Below, in pieces: positions 1 through 13,148 of a DNA stretch of 64,000 nt. The translations under genes were made by a program, and so were the position numbers. Numbering within the stretch: the first letter of the stretch is position 1; every line of letters begins with the position of its first letter. The notes beneath the pieces were generated by a model. It did not search any database, was not told the origin of the DNA, and saw only the letters and a list, made by a program, of their open reading frames with translations. Source of the stretch: Sitta carolinensis. Lineage: Eukaryota > Chordata > Aves > Passeriformes > Sittidae. The stretch spans positions 40,545,743-40,609,742 of the forward strand of contig CM063283.1 in NCBI GenBank assembly GCA_032173965.1, in the 5' to 3' direction.

Positions 1-1469
1 TCAGATGATCGGCTGAACCTGTCTTCTCTCCTATAGGGTCACCCCTTGGGTAAGAACTTTACTCCATGGGTGCTGAATGATTACCTTGAGGTAACTTCTT
101 AACGATTAGAGATTTTTAGTACATCACTTTGAATATGTTTTTGCAGTCAGATACCATCACCAGGAATCCTTGAACCAAAGGTATCATAATAACAATCTTA
201 TTAATAGTGTTATTCCATGAGCTGTTAGTGCTAGTCCTACAAGGGTATTAGCAGTGACAGATAGAGGGTGACATGCTCAAATAACTGTGTGAAGACCCAT
301 GAGGGGGTCTCTGTGTGTGTGTCCCTTTATAACTCAGTCAAATTGTTCAGTAGAGCCCCCTTAATGGGATGCTGACAGACTGGTTGAGCACACAGATCTC
401 GGCTTTCCTGGGGCACCAACAGTTATCAAACACAAATGGTCTGAGGACATCTACCCTATTCACATGACATCAGCACAAAGAAGTATTTGACTGAAGACAC
501 ATACAGGCATAAATACAAGCTGCTATCATTAATTTTCATTTCCTGAGAACAGGTGGGTCTGTTTAGAATTTAATTTCTACAGTTCCATAATTTAAAAACA
601 TCCAAAGTGGTTTGCTTTTAAACTTAAGTACAAACTTCCCCTGTGATAGAAATGTAAATGCCAAGACAGATTTCATCAAACAAAGTTGTTATAAATGCTC
701 AGAGGTGCTTAGCTAGAGTGCCTGTGGGTTTTGTTTGGGTTTTTTTTACTTGGCTGGTTGGTTTTGTTTCATGGTATTTTGTTTTGTGTGTGGAGTTTTA
801 ATCCTACAGGAACATAAATGGAACTTTACAGTAAACATAATTGTAATTTTCATTTGCACTGAAAAACAAGCAAGGAAAAGGCATTAGAAGACAATAGATT
901 TTTCTAAGCATTTGGATGAAAAACAGTATTAGCTTAGATAAGAAATGGTAATAAATATATAAATCATATATTCAGAAGTCTACAAACATTTTAGTTGAAG
1001 TGTTAGAAATTTTTTTAAGAACACAGTACATCAGAAATATACTTTGATTTCAAAATTGCTTGTTAACTTAACTTTACAGCTTTTGCTTCCTATCTTATTT
1101 ATCCTTTATCAGTATTTCTAATATTTTTATTAGCCCCCCCAAAAAAGTTATCTGAAATTTTTTTTGTTTGTTTTCTTCATAAATTTACAGATTTCAATTC
1201 TTAGTCCTTTGATTTATCACAAAGAGTTTTCAGCTGAAGCTTTTCAGATCAAGACATCATTTGCACTCAAAAACATTTATTACAATGGAATGTATTCAAA
1301 TAAACATACTAGCCCTACTTTGGAGAGCCCTGCAAAATTTCATAAATATCAATGAGATCAATGAAGTTTTGATAAAAACTGCATTTTAAAATAGTACATG
1401 GATTCCCATGATTGCTTACCTTTAATAGTAAATAATTGTTAGAATCATGTTTTAAATTACCTGCACTTT
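1..1469. other. Intergenic or intronic sequence, no gene seen
   Basis: I see no coding region here. The first 430 bases are richer in GC than what follows and have the texture of an old repeat or retroviral internal fragment, with a short GT run near 310-321, but I cannot name it. The rest is AT-rich unique-looking sequence with short T and A runs. The short reading frames here have no recognisable motif. Confidence 0.6.
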
Positions 1470-2100
1470 TGTCCTGGATTGATGCTGAATTGTATCCCCA
1501 TTTGTCTGTTCAAATAAAAAATAAGTTCTGCACCTTTAAAACTGGATCTGAGAGTGCAGGAGAAGCGGTGGAATGTCTGAGGCGGGTGTTTTCAAAACAT
1601 CAAGATCAGAGTTTTCAGCTTTCCTGGACTCACAGCGAGTGTGGTCTACAGTGCATACGGCAGGAGAGAGCTCTCCTTTGCTTTTGGTTAGTTTTGGCTA
1701 GCTGAGCAAGAAGTTCTCTGGACTGTGAGGTTTTTTCCTTTTCCTTGGCACTGTTCGAACCTGCTCTGGACTAACCCCCAGCAGAGCACCAAGAGCTCAC
1801 CCTGTGTCCCCCAGGCCTGGCCTGTGCCCGGCATTTCCCAGTGCCAGGGACTAGCACGGACTGAGGGCGCCGAGCTGCACCCCCGGCACAGCCTGGCTGG
1901 ATTGGGCATCTCTGCGGAGCGCCGGGAGCTTTTGTTCTTTGGTGTTCATTTGTTGTGTTTTGCCTGTTAAATAAACACATTTTTTCCACTTTCCTCTAGG
2001 GAAATCTTTCCTGAACCACTTGGGGGAGGGGCCATTTGGATTTGCTTTCTAGAGGGACCCATTTGGAGGTTTCTTCCAAAATTTGCCTTAAACCAGGACA
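1470..2100 (+). mobile_element. Solo LTR, endogenous retrovirus (same family as 62500-62981)
   Basis: The block starts TGTCCTGG and ends CCAGGACA, a perfect 8-bp terminal inverted repeat of the kind that bounds retroviral LTRs. An AATAAA signal at 1970-1975 lies about 125 bases before the end, giving a normal U5 and plus orientation. The GC-rich core at 1740-1920 contrasts sharply with AT-rich flanks. The copy at 62500-62981 matches it nearly throughout but lacks about 150 bases of the region around 1520-1675. I cannot find a target-site duplication: the left flank ends ACTTT and the right begins ATGTT. Short reading frames on both strands are by-products of the GC-rich core and show no protein motif. 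Confidence 0.8.
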
Positions 2101-4627
2101 ATGTTATAGTCACTTTATTGCAGAAAATAGATGTTGGTCTTACTGCTTCATAGGAAGATTAATGAGAATTCACTGTGTAAAAGGTGAATATGTTCAGAAT
2201 TGATTGGAATGTAGGAATAACCAGGGTTAAATAATAAAAATCTCTTTCTGGATTCCAGTGTTTAATTCTCTCATTTTAGGGCATTGACTACTGAATGTAT
2301 CTACATTCTACATCCTGAAGAAACAATGTTCTTTCGAAACCTGGTGAGGCAGTTCTTGTGAAGTGCCTTCTGACTTTTCATGCAAATGAGCAGTGTATGT
2401 CTGCATGCTATAATCACTGCATTACATGAGCTGAAGCACCCTCCCTTCCTTCCTCTCCATCTTGCTTCTGGCAAGAAACAATTCAGTCATTTGCCATTAG
2501 CCTGAATGGAGACATGAGGCTGTTGTGAGTGACTAATCAGCATCCAACAGCAATCAGAATGAACTATGTTGGCATACATAAATGCTGACAAAGCAGCACT
2601 CAAGTTTAGAAAGTTAAATTGACATTTATGTTGATATAACAATACAAATTTAAAAAAAAAAATATTTTAATAAATGTTGCTCACAGAGAATTCATTTTCA
2701 ACACAGAGGATGATTTTCTGTGTCCTAAGACAGGTAAGGTGAACTGTTTTGCAAGGGTATAAATTGGTTTCTAAAGGATACCCACAGACAAGTTTAGACT
2801 AAATACGAAGCTTTTGGAAATCTAATAAAGTGAGATCACTCTTATGTTGATAATGAAAACAATAACAATTACATGAAAAATATATTGCATACTGTAAGGA
2901 AATAAGGAAAATTAATTGGACAGAAACAGAAAATATATAATGTAAATCATTTTGGAACAAAAATAGTTAACCACCATTTTGGTAGCAAACAGGAAAATTT
3001 AGTTCCTGTTCCTAATTTTTTTTACTTCCTGGCTTCTTGCACAACCTTTTCTGACTCATTTATTTCCAGTAGCATTTTCCCTTGTCATAGGAATATTCAT
3101 GTGTGAATTCCCTTTGGATTTTATCATTGCTTCCAGTTCTCAAATAATTATCCTTGTTTTGGCTTAGTGTGTTGTTTTCTTTTCTAGGAATGTACAAAGA
3201 ATGAAGTTGGGGCACAATTATTATTTTTATTAGTTATTTGTTAAGCTTTGATATTGGAATCAAACTATTGGGCAAAAAATCTTAACACATAGTTTTCATT
3301 ATTAGGGACTCAGACATTGTCTAAGAAGGGAAATCCAGGATCAAAATGTTCCCGATGATACGGAGCGTATGTTACAGTATTTCTTTAGTTCTTATTCTGC
3401 ATTTATAATGGCTTTTAGGCAGGTCATAGTCATGACACAGGAACTTAATTTCATCTGTCATAATAAGCCAATGTATAGCATATAAAACCTTCACAGCATC
3501 AGGATTCTTCACAGCCTTTCTTCCTACAACATGAAAGTGGTAAAACCAATGCTAATAATTCTTTTAGAAGATAAGCTTTTGAATGAATGGCAAAACTATG
3601 AAAACTGGAATTTCATGGTTTTCAGAGCACCATAGAGTTTTAAATGGATTTCTGTAAATCACTTTATAGAAGTATAAAAAATTTTTTTACACATTTTTCC
3701 CCCCAGAAGGAAACCCACTGTGAAATTTGTAGTTATTCATGTAGCTTGCCTTGATAATGGAAAGCATATTCCTCAAACACATATACCTGTCAAATATTTT
3801 GAAAATTAATGTTATGTTTCATTTTAAACCATATTTTAATTCTAATTTTAAAGAATTATCTGTACTTAAAAATATATTTATTTACAATTTACAATAATAA
3901 GTAACTATATTTCAGTTAGAATGATTGTAGGTATGTTTTAGTTGTTTTATCACAGCACTGTGTACATGAACTTGATGGCAACAATTTATTTTTTTTTTAT
4001 AACTTCCATTTCATACACTGAAGAGAAAACATGTATCAGATACTATTTATTTAGGCTGTCTTTTCAGTCATATACTGTACTTCTTTGAGTGACTAGATCA
4101 GAAGTCACAGAAAAATAGTAGAAGTTGTGTTTGGTTTCAAAGCAACAGAGAGTATCTGATGGCAAAAATGGTTTAGAGATTATATGTCCATAATAAAATG
4201 GCAAACGAAGAGAAAGGAAAACTGCAAGATTTTGGCACAAAGTAATCAGTCCAAATAGACCTATTTGGTGCTATTAACATGCTGTAAAGTATCTAACCTC
4301 TGTCCATTAATCCAAAAGACTTATAATAAATCCTGTCACAACTGAAGAAGCGTTTCAATTGTTTCAGATATTCCAGAGACTCAAACACAAAGAGGTGCCT
4401 TGTTATTAAAGAATTAAATTGAGCCCTGAAAGAGTGCTAAGAAAAAGATGACAGACTAGTTATGTGGAAGATGGATAGAAATATTTTTTAAGAATAAAGA
4501 GATTTATGTAGAGATTTCTCCCAAAGTTTAATGAATAGCTTAACTTAAACCTGAGAAGCAAGACCTGTCCAGCAAAGATCAAATGTACAATTCTCTTAAA
4601 AACACTTATTTATTTCTTTTTGTTTAT
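2101..4627. other. Unique-looking sequence, no gene
   Basis: This is AT-rich sequence without a coding region. Part of it, 2330-2640, is more complex and is listed separately as a candidate regulatory element. The remainder carries only short A/T runs. Confidence 0.6.
2330..2640. promoter_or_regulatory. Candidate conserved noncoding element
   Basis: This stretch is less AT-rich than its surroundings, free of simple repeats, and holds an octamer ATGCAAAT near 2380, CTAATCAG near 2534 and several TGCAT and CATGAG words. That texture resembles vertebrate developmental enhancers. Nothing in the sequence proves function, since conservation cannot be seen in one genome. Confidence 0.25.
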
Positions 4628-5327
4628 TGACGCAGTGCTGGAGTAAATTTCCCAGCTATCCCTCCCGGTCTGTGCCAAGTTCAGCCGCTCCCTGTCCAGC
4701 TGGGTTAGGGTAGCGGTTCAGCAAGGGCTGCTAAAGTCCCCAGCAGCAAGGCTGCTCTCTACAGCACCCGCTGGAAACGGCCTTGAGCATTGGACAAGAA
4801 TCAGGGAGGGCTCTCCAGTTTGGTTCCACAAGCGTTTATTGCCCCAGGAGGGTCAGGGCCCCAAGAGCCCTGGGCAGGGCTGTGCAGGGGATTTTACACA
4901 GGGGCGCTCTCAGGGGCAGCGACCAATGAGGCAGGGAGGAGGGAGGAGCACAGGGCAGGATTGACAGAACATTCCACCAATGAGGGAGCACACGGGAGGG
5001 ACACGGGTCACGTGGGCCAATGGGGCGTCGAGGATTAGGGGATTTCCAAAGGGGAGGAACCATCAGCGATTGGCCCAAGGAGGGATTGACAAGGAAGGTG
5101 CTGGAACAAGGGGGAGAGGATACAGTGACAGACAGGGAAAGGGGCAGGAATAAAGGGCAGGGAATACCATAGAAGGCAAACTCAGGGGTGGATACAATAC
5201 AGGGACAAACCAACTGGGGAAGGACATAAGCATACATAGGAACTTACCAAATAACAATGAAACTGTCAATAATGTCAATAATGAAATAATACAAGGAACA
5301 AGGAATCAAAATAAACACACCACAACA
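4628..5327 (-). mobile_element. Solo LTR, ERVK-like
   Basis: Read on the minus strand, this LTR starts TGTTGTGGTG and ends at a TG (plus strand) at 4628. An AATAAA signal on the minus strand (4835-4840) leaves a U5 of about 200 bases, the same spacing as in the related LTRs at 16714-17256 and 55246-55980. The flanking hexamers GTTTAT (4622-4627) and CTTCAT (5328-5333) agree at 4 of 6 bases, which suggests a decayed 6-bp target duplication. Repeated CCAATGAG and CCAATGGG words in the U3 part look like CCAAT-type promoter elements. A 133-codon sense frame (4836-5237) is proline- and serine-rich with no retroviral motif, and I do not treat it as a gene. Confidence 0.78.
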
Positions 5328-8300
5328 CTTCATCTTGAAGTTTTCTATACTCCTAATGCAAGTTGTATTTGTACATAGACTAAGAGAAGGTATTTGTATT
5401 TTAAACATCTTTGATCATCATTGAGGTGCTTGCTACATTAAAAAAAAAAAAAAAAAAAAAAAAAGCAAATATATTAGAGGATTATTATTATCACTATTTC
5501 ATTTTTTTTTTCATTTTGAAGTACCTGCACATGTTCGCACTTGACTAGAATTAACATGCACTGTTTCAAAATGCTCACAATGCCCTGATGTTCAAGCAGC
5601 TGTTGCTTGACCTGTTATAGTTGGAGCCCTGAGAATCTCTTTTAGTAAAAGTGTGAAACCCCAAGGTGATTTCTACATATTAAACTGCAGCCCTTTTATA
5701 AATTTAAAGATGGAGTAGCCTGTTGAGCCATTTCAAATTTATTTGGGAGCCAATGAAACAGAAGCATATATTCATAAGAAAATATATGAAAGTAAGCCCA
5801 GGAAAAAATACAATTGGTCAGATTATTTCTTTATCTTCCTCTCAGCCCAAATAACCATGACTGTGTAATCTGTACAGAGAAAGCTGGATCCACCGATCTG
5901 AAAAACAGGGAAGGAACTCCAAAGAAAACTCAAAAAAAATATATGGAAAAGAACAAATAAGTCTGGTTCTGGAGCAAACATAAGAAAGAGAGGCTGCAGA
6001 ACCATTTTCCTGAAAAGTTCTAAGAAGAGACTTGACATTTCATTATGGAAAATCCTTATATTAGGGTTCCTTTATAGAAGAAGATATTACTTTAAGGTAT
6101 TGTTAAATAAAGAAAAATTTCTTGTGACAACATTTTCTGCAGGAGCAGACACTTGTATTTCATGTCTATGGAGGTTTTTCAACTACTCTGCAAAAGTGAG
6201 ATAATCTGATATTTTATGTCTGTACCGTCATCTTCAATGACAGACATAGAAGACTAGCTTAGAAACAGTGTTTTGCAGACCTTATTTCTCAAAGTAAAAC
6301 CAGAAAATGTTACAAAAACTGGAAGAATTCTGTAATGTCTTAGCAAGTATAACAATTTAAGTTTTTTTAAACATGCTGTGGAAAAATTACAATGCACAAA
6401 GAAAATTAAAATAGTAAGATCTGGTGATAAAGAGTTTCAAATGCTGATAAGAAAGTACCTGAATTATGTCCTGTGTAATGCACAGTACTGTAATTGAATG
6501 TCCTTGTTGGTTTTTTTTTCCTTATCCCACCTTTGGAAACAGGAGTGGATGTGAACCTACCTCAGCAAAGAACTGAAATGAAATTGGAAGAAACCTTCAA
6601 AACTTGGCACAAGTGTGGAATTCTGAACTTCTCTTCCAAAGTTTGAGTTATATCGGCCATAAGTAAGCTATCTCACAGTAAACTGATACTGCATACTACA
6701 GCTGCAGCAGGAACCAGATATGCGGTGTCCCAGATCTTTGCTTTTTCATGACCCTCCTTTTACTGAGTTTTGTTTTATCATGCTCAGTCATGACTCCTCT
6801 GCCAAAAGACCACCCCAGACTTTGCTTTCACAAACTCAAACTTCACACAACCTACACAGAAAAAGAAGGCATTTTTTTTCTCACAGATATTCTTGTTTTC
6901 AGCTGTGAATGCTAATGCATAATCAGGTCCTAGAATACAAAATAAATTAACGTATTCAAAAGAAAAACAATTGTGCATAGAGAAAAATAGTATTATGACT
7001 TTAGGAGTGATAGTGTCAAAAGTATGTTTTGACACTTTTCCTCATTAGTAAAAATCAACAATGGTGACACAAAATCACACCTCTCACTGCAGCAAAATAG
7101 GTTGCATAAAATGTATTATTTTTCACATGTTGTCATCAATGAATGCACTGCATCAGTTGACTGTGTTCCTTCTTTACCCCAGAAAATAAACCTTTTTTTG
7201 TCCACTTAACTTTTACAGCTGCCAAACAAGTTATTCTTCTACATTTAATAAAGTAACCATTTGCTTAAACATATTATCTGTGAAGAAAATGCTAAAACTA
7301 CTTAACTGCTCTACCTTAGAATAGAAAAACGACCCAAATATCTCTAATACACCATCACAACAAAGAGATTACTTAGAATTTAAGGAAATTTTGAATATCA
7401 AGAGACTTGAGAAGATAATATTGTCAGTTCATGGGTGTCGTGGGTAACTCAAAGTGTTATTTGTTTCATATCTATCTCTACCACCCCAAAAAATTGTTAC
7501 TGCCTCTTTAAGACCATGGCCAGAATCAGAATCTGAGGATGAGGGGCATTGCCAGAGTCCCTTTTAAAGTCAGAGCCTAAAGACGAGGGAGCTCTTTCTG
7601 TCCTGGCAGTTTTCACTAAGGACCAAGGTTCTGCTCATATTTCAATTTTCCTTATTGGTGGAAAGTGACTGCATGAAACAAAGGGGAAAACTCATTTGAG
7701 AGTGTTGCTCTTTAACCTGTCTTATACCAAGACAATGGGAAACTGCAGACTGGGGCTGGCATTTTTCACTGCAAAGGTAGAAGCCACAGTTCCATAGTCA
7801 TCTGTCTCTTCCAGCATGCCACTTTGGAAAAATGCCTACTTTTAATTCAATTGATCCTATACAAAGGACAGAATATTAAATGCATGCTAAAGGAGAAAAA
7901 AAAAAAAAAAAGAAAGAACATGGCTTTACTATGGTTCCTACTTTTTGAAATAACATGAATTTATTTTTGCTCACTTTATCTGCTCCTTTACCACAGAAAA
8001 GAAATCGACATTTGTATTTCCCACCCTGAAGTATTTGACTTTTCTGAGTCTTAAAAAAAAAAAATCCCCAACCAAATCGAGTGGAATAGCAACAAAACAA
8101 ACTAAAATTGTTAACAGCCTGCACATTACTTAAGACACCATAGATATGATGGATGATACAATAATGACAGATGAGTCATCACTTCTATTCTAAATTCTAT
8201 CAACCACATAAATTAGTAATGTCATTAATAAGATTACTAGCTGCTCACTCACCTTCTACAGCAGCTGTTGCTTTTTTCCTGGCTTTGGTCCTTTGATTAC

Positions 8301-9220
8301 TCCATCTAACTTAGTATTAGAAGTCAGTATAGAATTTTCTTCAGCAGGTAAAAACCTATAATTTATTGGGGAGACATATTTTGGAATCATTGATTGCATT
8401 TTGGCATCTGATTTGCTCTCTAATTGGAAAATATGTGGGGTTCATTCTAATAGTGCTTAAAACTTTGGTTCATTTTTTAAAATTTTGGCTGGCTAGATGC
8501 TGGGTTTTGGAGTATTTTGGGTTTTTTTGGAGGGGGGTGGGGGAGAGTTGTTTGGTTTGGTTTATCTTAGTTTAGTTTTTCTGCTGTTTCCAATACAGTG
8601 TGCTTCATGTGGAGGCCTGTGACAGCTCCTTGAGAGAAATGCACATTAACTTAGGTCAGCATTTGGTAGTGTCAAGTAAAGTCATTTAAGCAATAATTTC
8701 TAAAATACCGCTAATGAATTTTTCTTCTGTTAGTTTTGTTTCACCAGCTGAGGCAGACAACATTCAGATCAGCTTTTAGCTCTGTGAGACTAGCATATCA
8801 AAAAGATTGTGACAGAGGCTGTGTCTCTTTGATCTGATCTATGATCTCTGATAGTCCCAAAATAAACAGCATTTAGATCCCTAAGGGTTTCATTAAATGT
8901 ATTGAGGATATTGTATTAATTAATTCTAAAAACTTCAAGAATAGTTGAGGCCATTTTTTTATTATTCTTGTCATGTACCAATCCCATGGAGAGCAGCAGA
9001 AAATAAATTCAAGCTTCATTCCATTTAATAAATGAAAATATTTTGTGGGATCACAATCTAGGTTATTAAAGTAAGTGTATTCATGTTTATGAAGACTTTT
9101 TAAGTCTTCAGTGGTACATATATTCATTGTATAATTCCTGATATTCTAATCCATAAACTGCACTTCCAATATTAGAAAAGTTCTGGACATTTTTAATTTC
9201 TCATAAAAATTACCAATTAC
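5328..9220. other. AT-rich sequence, no gene
   Basis: No coding region or classified repeat is visible. It includes the poly-A run at 5440-5464, short A runs near 7893 and 8052, and a GC-richer block at 7440-7810 that may be an old unclassified repeat. Confidence 0.55.
5440..5464. repeat. Poly-A run (25 bases)
   Basis: An uninterrupted run of 25 A. I see no clear retrotransposed body upstream, so it may be a plain mononucleotide repeat. Confidence 0.9.
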
Positions 9221-9888
9221 TGCATCTGGTGAGAGAGGGGGGGAGGCACGATGAGGCAAGCCAGAACACATGATGAGACCGAGTTGTGGAAAAGGAATTT
9301 TGGGAATCTGTCCAACTTTTCCCCCTAGCTGTAGGAGACCAGCGAGCGGCTGCCTTTGGGCCTGGACCCTCTGAGAGATGCACCCCCCCCCCAGCACGGC
9401 TGTGAAATCTGACACCATGGACTGTCATGGTCAGACACTGTCTCTTGTTCACTCTTTCAGTGCATCAGTGTACAGACGGGACCTGGAAAGCCTCCATCCT
9501 CTCTCCAGTGAGAGAAAATTAGAATGCAGATGTGTAAAGACCACATGAAGTATCAAAGTCAGTCAAGAAGGAGTGAAAGTCCAGGTGGAAGGAGTGTGGG
9601 AAGTTGGTTTTGAGCTGTAAAAGCTCTTGTAAGCTATGGCAGTTGGTTATAACATATTGAAATGCTTCCTTTAAACCATAAAGAAGTATGGGGGAGATAA
9701 AAGAGTTCAAATTGTAGACCTGAGTAAAGGAGTGAAATTTTGAAGGGACTATTGATTTTATGTTAATAAAGTCCTATTACTTTTAAGCTTAAATCTGCTT
9801 TGCTCTTAATTAAAAACTTTGAAATTAGCAAAATCAAACCAAAACAAAAATTAGTGTTTCTGCCCAGTTTCAAATTGAAACCGCAACA
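9221..9888 (+). mobile_element. Truncated ERVL-like LTR (family of 45715-47094)
   Basis: This block aligns by eye with the 3' half of the complete LTR at 45715-47094, beginning at its gagaggggg-gaggcacgatga segment and running to the terminal AAACCGCAACA, where the complete copy has AAACCATGACA. The 5' part is missing. An internal deletion of about 460 bases is visible near 9762, where text matching about 46500 jumps to text matching about 46965. AATAAA survives at 9765-9770. The minus-strand frame at 9519-9710 mirrors part of the longer antisense frame of the complete copy. Confidence 0.85.
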
Positions 9889-10582
9889 ATGAAGGATTGT
9901 TATTAATATTTAAAACTGAATGACAGTGATTATATAGAAAAGTGCATATCATGATGAAGTATTATTTTTTTATTATTCTTTATTAGACTTAACATTACTT
10001 TGAAGGTTGAAAACTTGACATGGGCCTGGAAACCTCCTGTGAATTACTAAGGTCTTATTCTTCAAAATATAAATTCCTGATTTTCAGCATAGAATATGTG
10101 TAGCAGAAGACTTCACAGGCTGAATATTTATCTCTGATACATAAAATCTGTGGACATTCTACAGAACAGATATAGGCACAAAGATATTTCTTTGATGATA
10201 ATTCTGTAAGTTTCTTCTTCTGTGAATGGAAGTTTCAAAATACACTTTCTCAAATTGTTTAGCACTTCTAATTACTATTCACTTCAATATCAGAGACAAT
10301 GCTACAAAAATGAAAAAATGAAATAACGATTGACAGTATCAAGAATAAGAAAAATCCCCCTCCAACCCCTTTTTACTCTGCTCCCACGTTCATTTTGTAT
10401 TTCTCTTAACAAAATAAGAGGTTTTCTTTTGTCAGTCCAGCAATTTTAAATGAAATGAAAAACAAAAGTGAACAAAATCAACATATTTCACATATTTTTT
10501 GCTAGTATCTCTTCACTCTTATGGGAATGCCTGACACTGAGGTTTGCTAAATACCATACCACTGAAGATTTTCTCAGAAATT

Positions 10583-10586
<4 letters not shown>

Positions 10587-10613
<27 letters not shown>

Positions 10614-10614
10614 T
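10587..10614. repeat. Poly-T run (28 bases)
   Basis: An uninterrupted run of 28 T. It could be the tail of an antisense retrocopy, but no retrotransposed body was recognised beside it. Confidence 0.9.
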
Positions 10615-11154
10615 CCAAGTCAACTAGACTTAGCAGATTATTTTGCTATTTAGACACTTCTGGAAGAACTGCTGCAATTCAGAAATAAATTAGAAAGACA
10701 TTTATGACTATTAAGAAACATAAAATGCACATCAAAGACTGTATTCTCTCTCTTCATCATTCTGAAATAAAGAAGCATATACTCTTTCTTTGATTGTCAT
10801 CCCATTAAAAATCTTAAAATGGATAGAACATGTAATTATTGACCAAAAAAAAAAATGGTGACACATTTCCTTAAATTACCCAGCAGATAAGCTTTTATGA
10901 CAGACTTTTATGAGTAACATCTAGAAACTGTAATGTGTGGTCTCAAAGTGTGCTATTCTTTTCCTGTTCTATTAATAACTACTAGCAGTCCAAGAATTAC
11001 AAGTTTGTTTTTCCAATGAGGTTTTAACTTGCTCTCTCAATGCACACAATTTCTTGATGAGGAAGATAATGAAGATTATGAGGAAAGGTAAGGCTCAATA
11101 TATAATTTTAGTATTGCAAATCGTTTTGCAGAAGATATTCTGTGTTAAAGGATA

Positions 11155-11446
11155 AATGCTAGGAAAAGAAAAAAGAAGAAGAGGGAGAAGATAAAGGAAA
11201 CGAAAAAGAAAAGAAAAAGAAAAAGAAAAAGAAAAAGAAAAGAAAAAGAAAAGAAAAAGAAAAAAAAAAAAAAAAGAAAAAGAAAAAAAAAGAAAAAAAG
11301 AAAATGAAAAAGAAAAGAAAAGGAAAAGAAAAAGAAAAGAAAAAAAAATAGGTGAGGTGAGGCAAAGTGAGATGAGGCAAGGCAAAGCAAAAAAGAAAAA
11401 AGAAAAAAAGAAAAAGGAAAAAGAAAAAAGAAGAGAGAAAGACATA
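11155..11446. repeat. GAAAA-type purine tract
   Basis: For nearly 290 bases the plus strand is almost wholly A and G, built from imperfect GAAAA and GAAAAA units, with a small interruption of gaggt/gaggc units at 11351-11388. The long lysine/glutamate-rich (plus) and phenylalanine/serine-rich (minus) frames across it are artefacts of the repeat. Such polypurine-polypyrimidine mirror tracts can form triplex H-DNA in principle. Confidence 0.93.
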
Positions 11447-13148
11447 GTTTCCCTCAAAACAAAAATTAATTTATATGTTGTCCCCAGTCAAGGAGGGTTT
11501 TTGCTTTGCCATTTGACATTGATTTGTCATTACTCTGAATTTTACAAGTTAAGACTGACATTTTATAACACACTAGCAAGAGTCTTGAGAAGTGATATAA
11601 ACATACTTTTTTTAAAAGTCTGAATGACTTGTACCCTCATACTGACTTTTACTGGACTGTGGAATTTTAGGAAACTTAAAGATCTTAATTTCTTTATAGA
11701 TAATCAGGTGTTGAAATGTTTGGGGTTTTTTAATACAAGCTGATTCACAGAATCCTCTTGTTTTAAAAAGACACAGTTACAAATAAAAACTGAATAAGAA
11801 AATTCATATTTGGCAGAGAAAATCCTGTAAGTGGAAATGTGTTTACATACAGCTCAAAAGCTAGTCAGAATCTAATGTTCCAGGTTTTTCTACTGTGACT
11901 AGCACAATGTAGAACTGTAAAATAGCCAGAGGAAAACAGTCCTTTATTCTTGTGATCATATATGTGAATTTGAAATAATCTTGCTAGCACTACAAGAATT
12001 TTCCTTACTTCTTGATTCATAATGATGAAATACCCTCCCTGTATCCATCTGTCTGTCCTAAAAAGATGTTTCTATTTGAAATTCCTAATGGCAGACACTT
12101 CATGCTGGGAAGCATTGAGGCCACTCACATCAAAACACTTTAACCTAATGTGTTATGACTAACTGCACTGGATGTTTTGCATTGAGGAACAATGTGTCAG
12201 CAAACAGACTAAGATACTTAAATGCACTTAACTTATGGGTTTCTTTTCTTTTAAATATGCTAAGATTAAACAATGAAAAATAAACTTTTCCTGTGCCATC
12301 CCTCTGTGATGGTATCTATTTTTCCTGTATTTTTCTGTGTTATAAATTCTTACACTAAATGGGGGCAATTTTGTCTCTTGCTACATTAGGATGCTGATAA
12401 TGTCTTGTTTTTTGCTGTAAATAACTGTGTTAAAACTAACGAAGTCACACACCTGTGTGCAATACACACTATTTACTCTGTACAGAAGTTTGTCACACTG
12501 CTGAAGTCTCATGTGAATTTTAAGGGATAATATTTAAATGACTCATGGGCACTGCATAGTCACTCAAATTAAACCATTTAAAATGGTGACGATTGTAGAA
12601 TTAAAAAAAACTTTAAATATTATAATTTATTCACATTTATAGGAAATATTGATGTGTATATATATTTGTGATAGATGTCAGATTGTGCTCATTTCTTGTT
12701 TAAATATTTGAGGTGCTCGTGTAGAAAAATTTTAACTCTGAATGCTTTTGAAAGTGACTGGCCACCATGTTTAATGACAATCTCTCATTTATAAAACAGT
12801 GCAACCAACAAGGTTTTAAATTACAACGTATCCCTGTGTGTTGTTGCAATGTATTTTGTCTGGGTTTTTTAATAGTATTCAAAGAGGCAGTACCAAACTT
12901 GCTAAACTTTACAGGATTGAATCCTACAAATTAATTTCCAAATTTTATGATTTTTCTGTCTTGAGACTCTGTAAAATTTTGTATTCTACATCTTGGAAAA
13001 GAAACCCCCAGTGCATCAATTCAAATTTCCAATCATGTAAGTGTACTATCCCAACTTATTCAGGCATCAATCAATTCCGTGAATGTTAAAAATTTAAAAC
13101 CCTTTTTCACCACAAATATTTACCTAACCATATGTGAAAGGAGGATGT

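Larger units (their letters stand above)
9889..13148. other. AT-rich sequence, no gene
   Basis: It contains a poly-T run (10587-10614) and the purine tract (11155-11446), listed separately. Otherwise I see unique-looking AT-rich DNA with no coding evidence. Confidence 0.55.

Noticed and set aside
11095..11457. Phenylalanine/serine-rich minus-strand frames of 73-120 codons
   Set aside because: They are translations of the GAAAA purine tract and carry no protein information.
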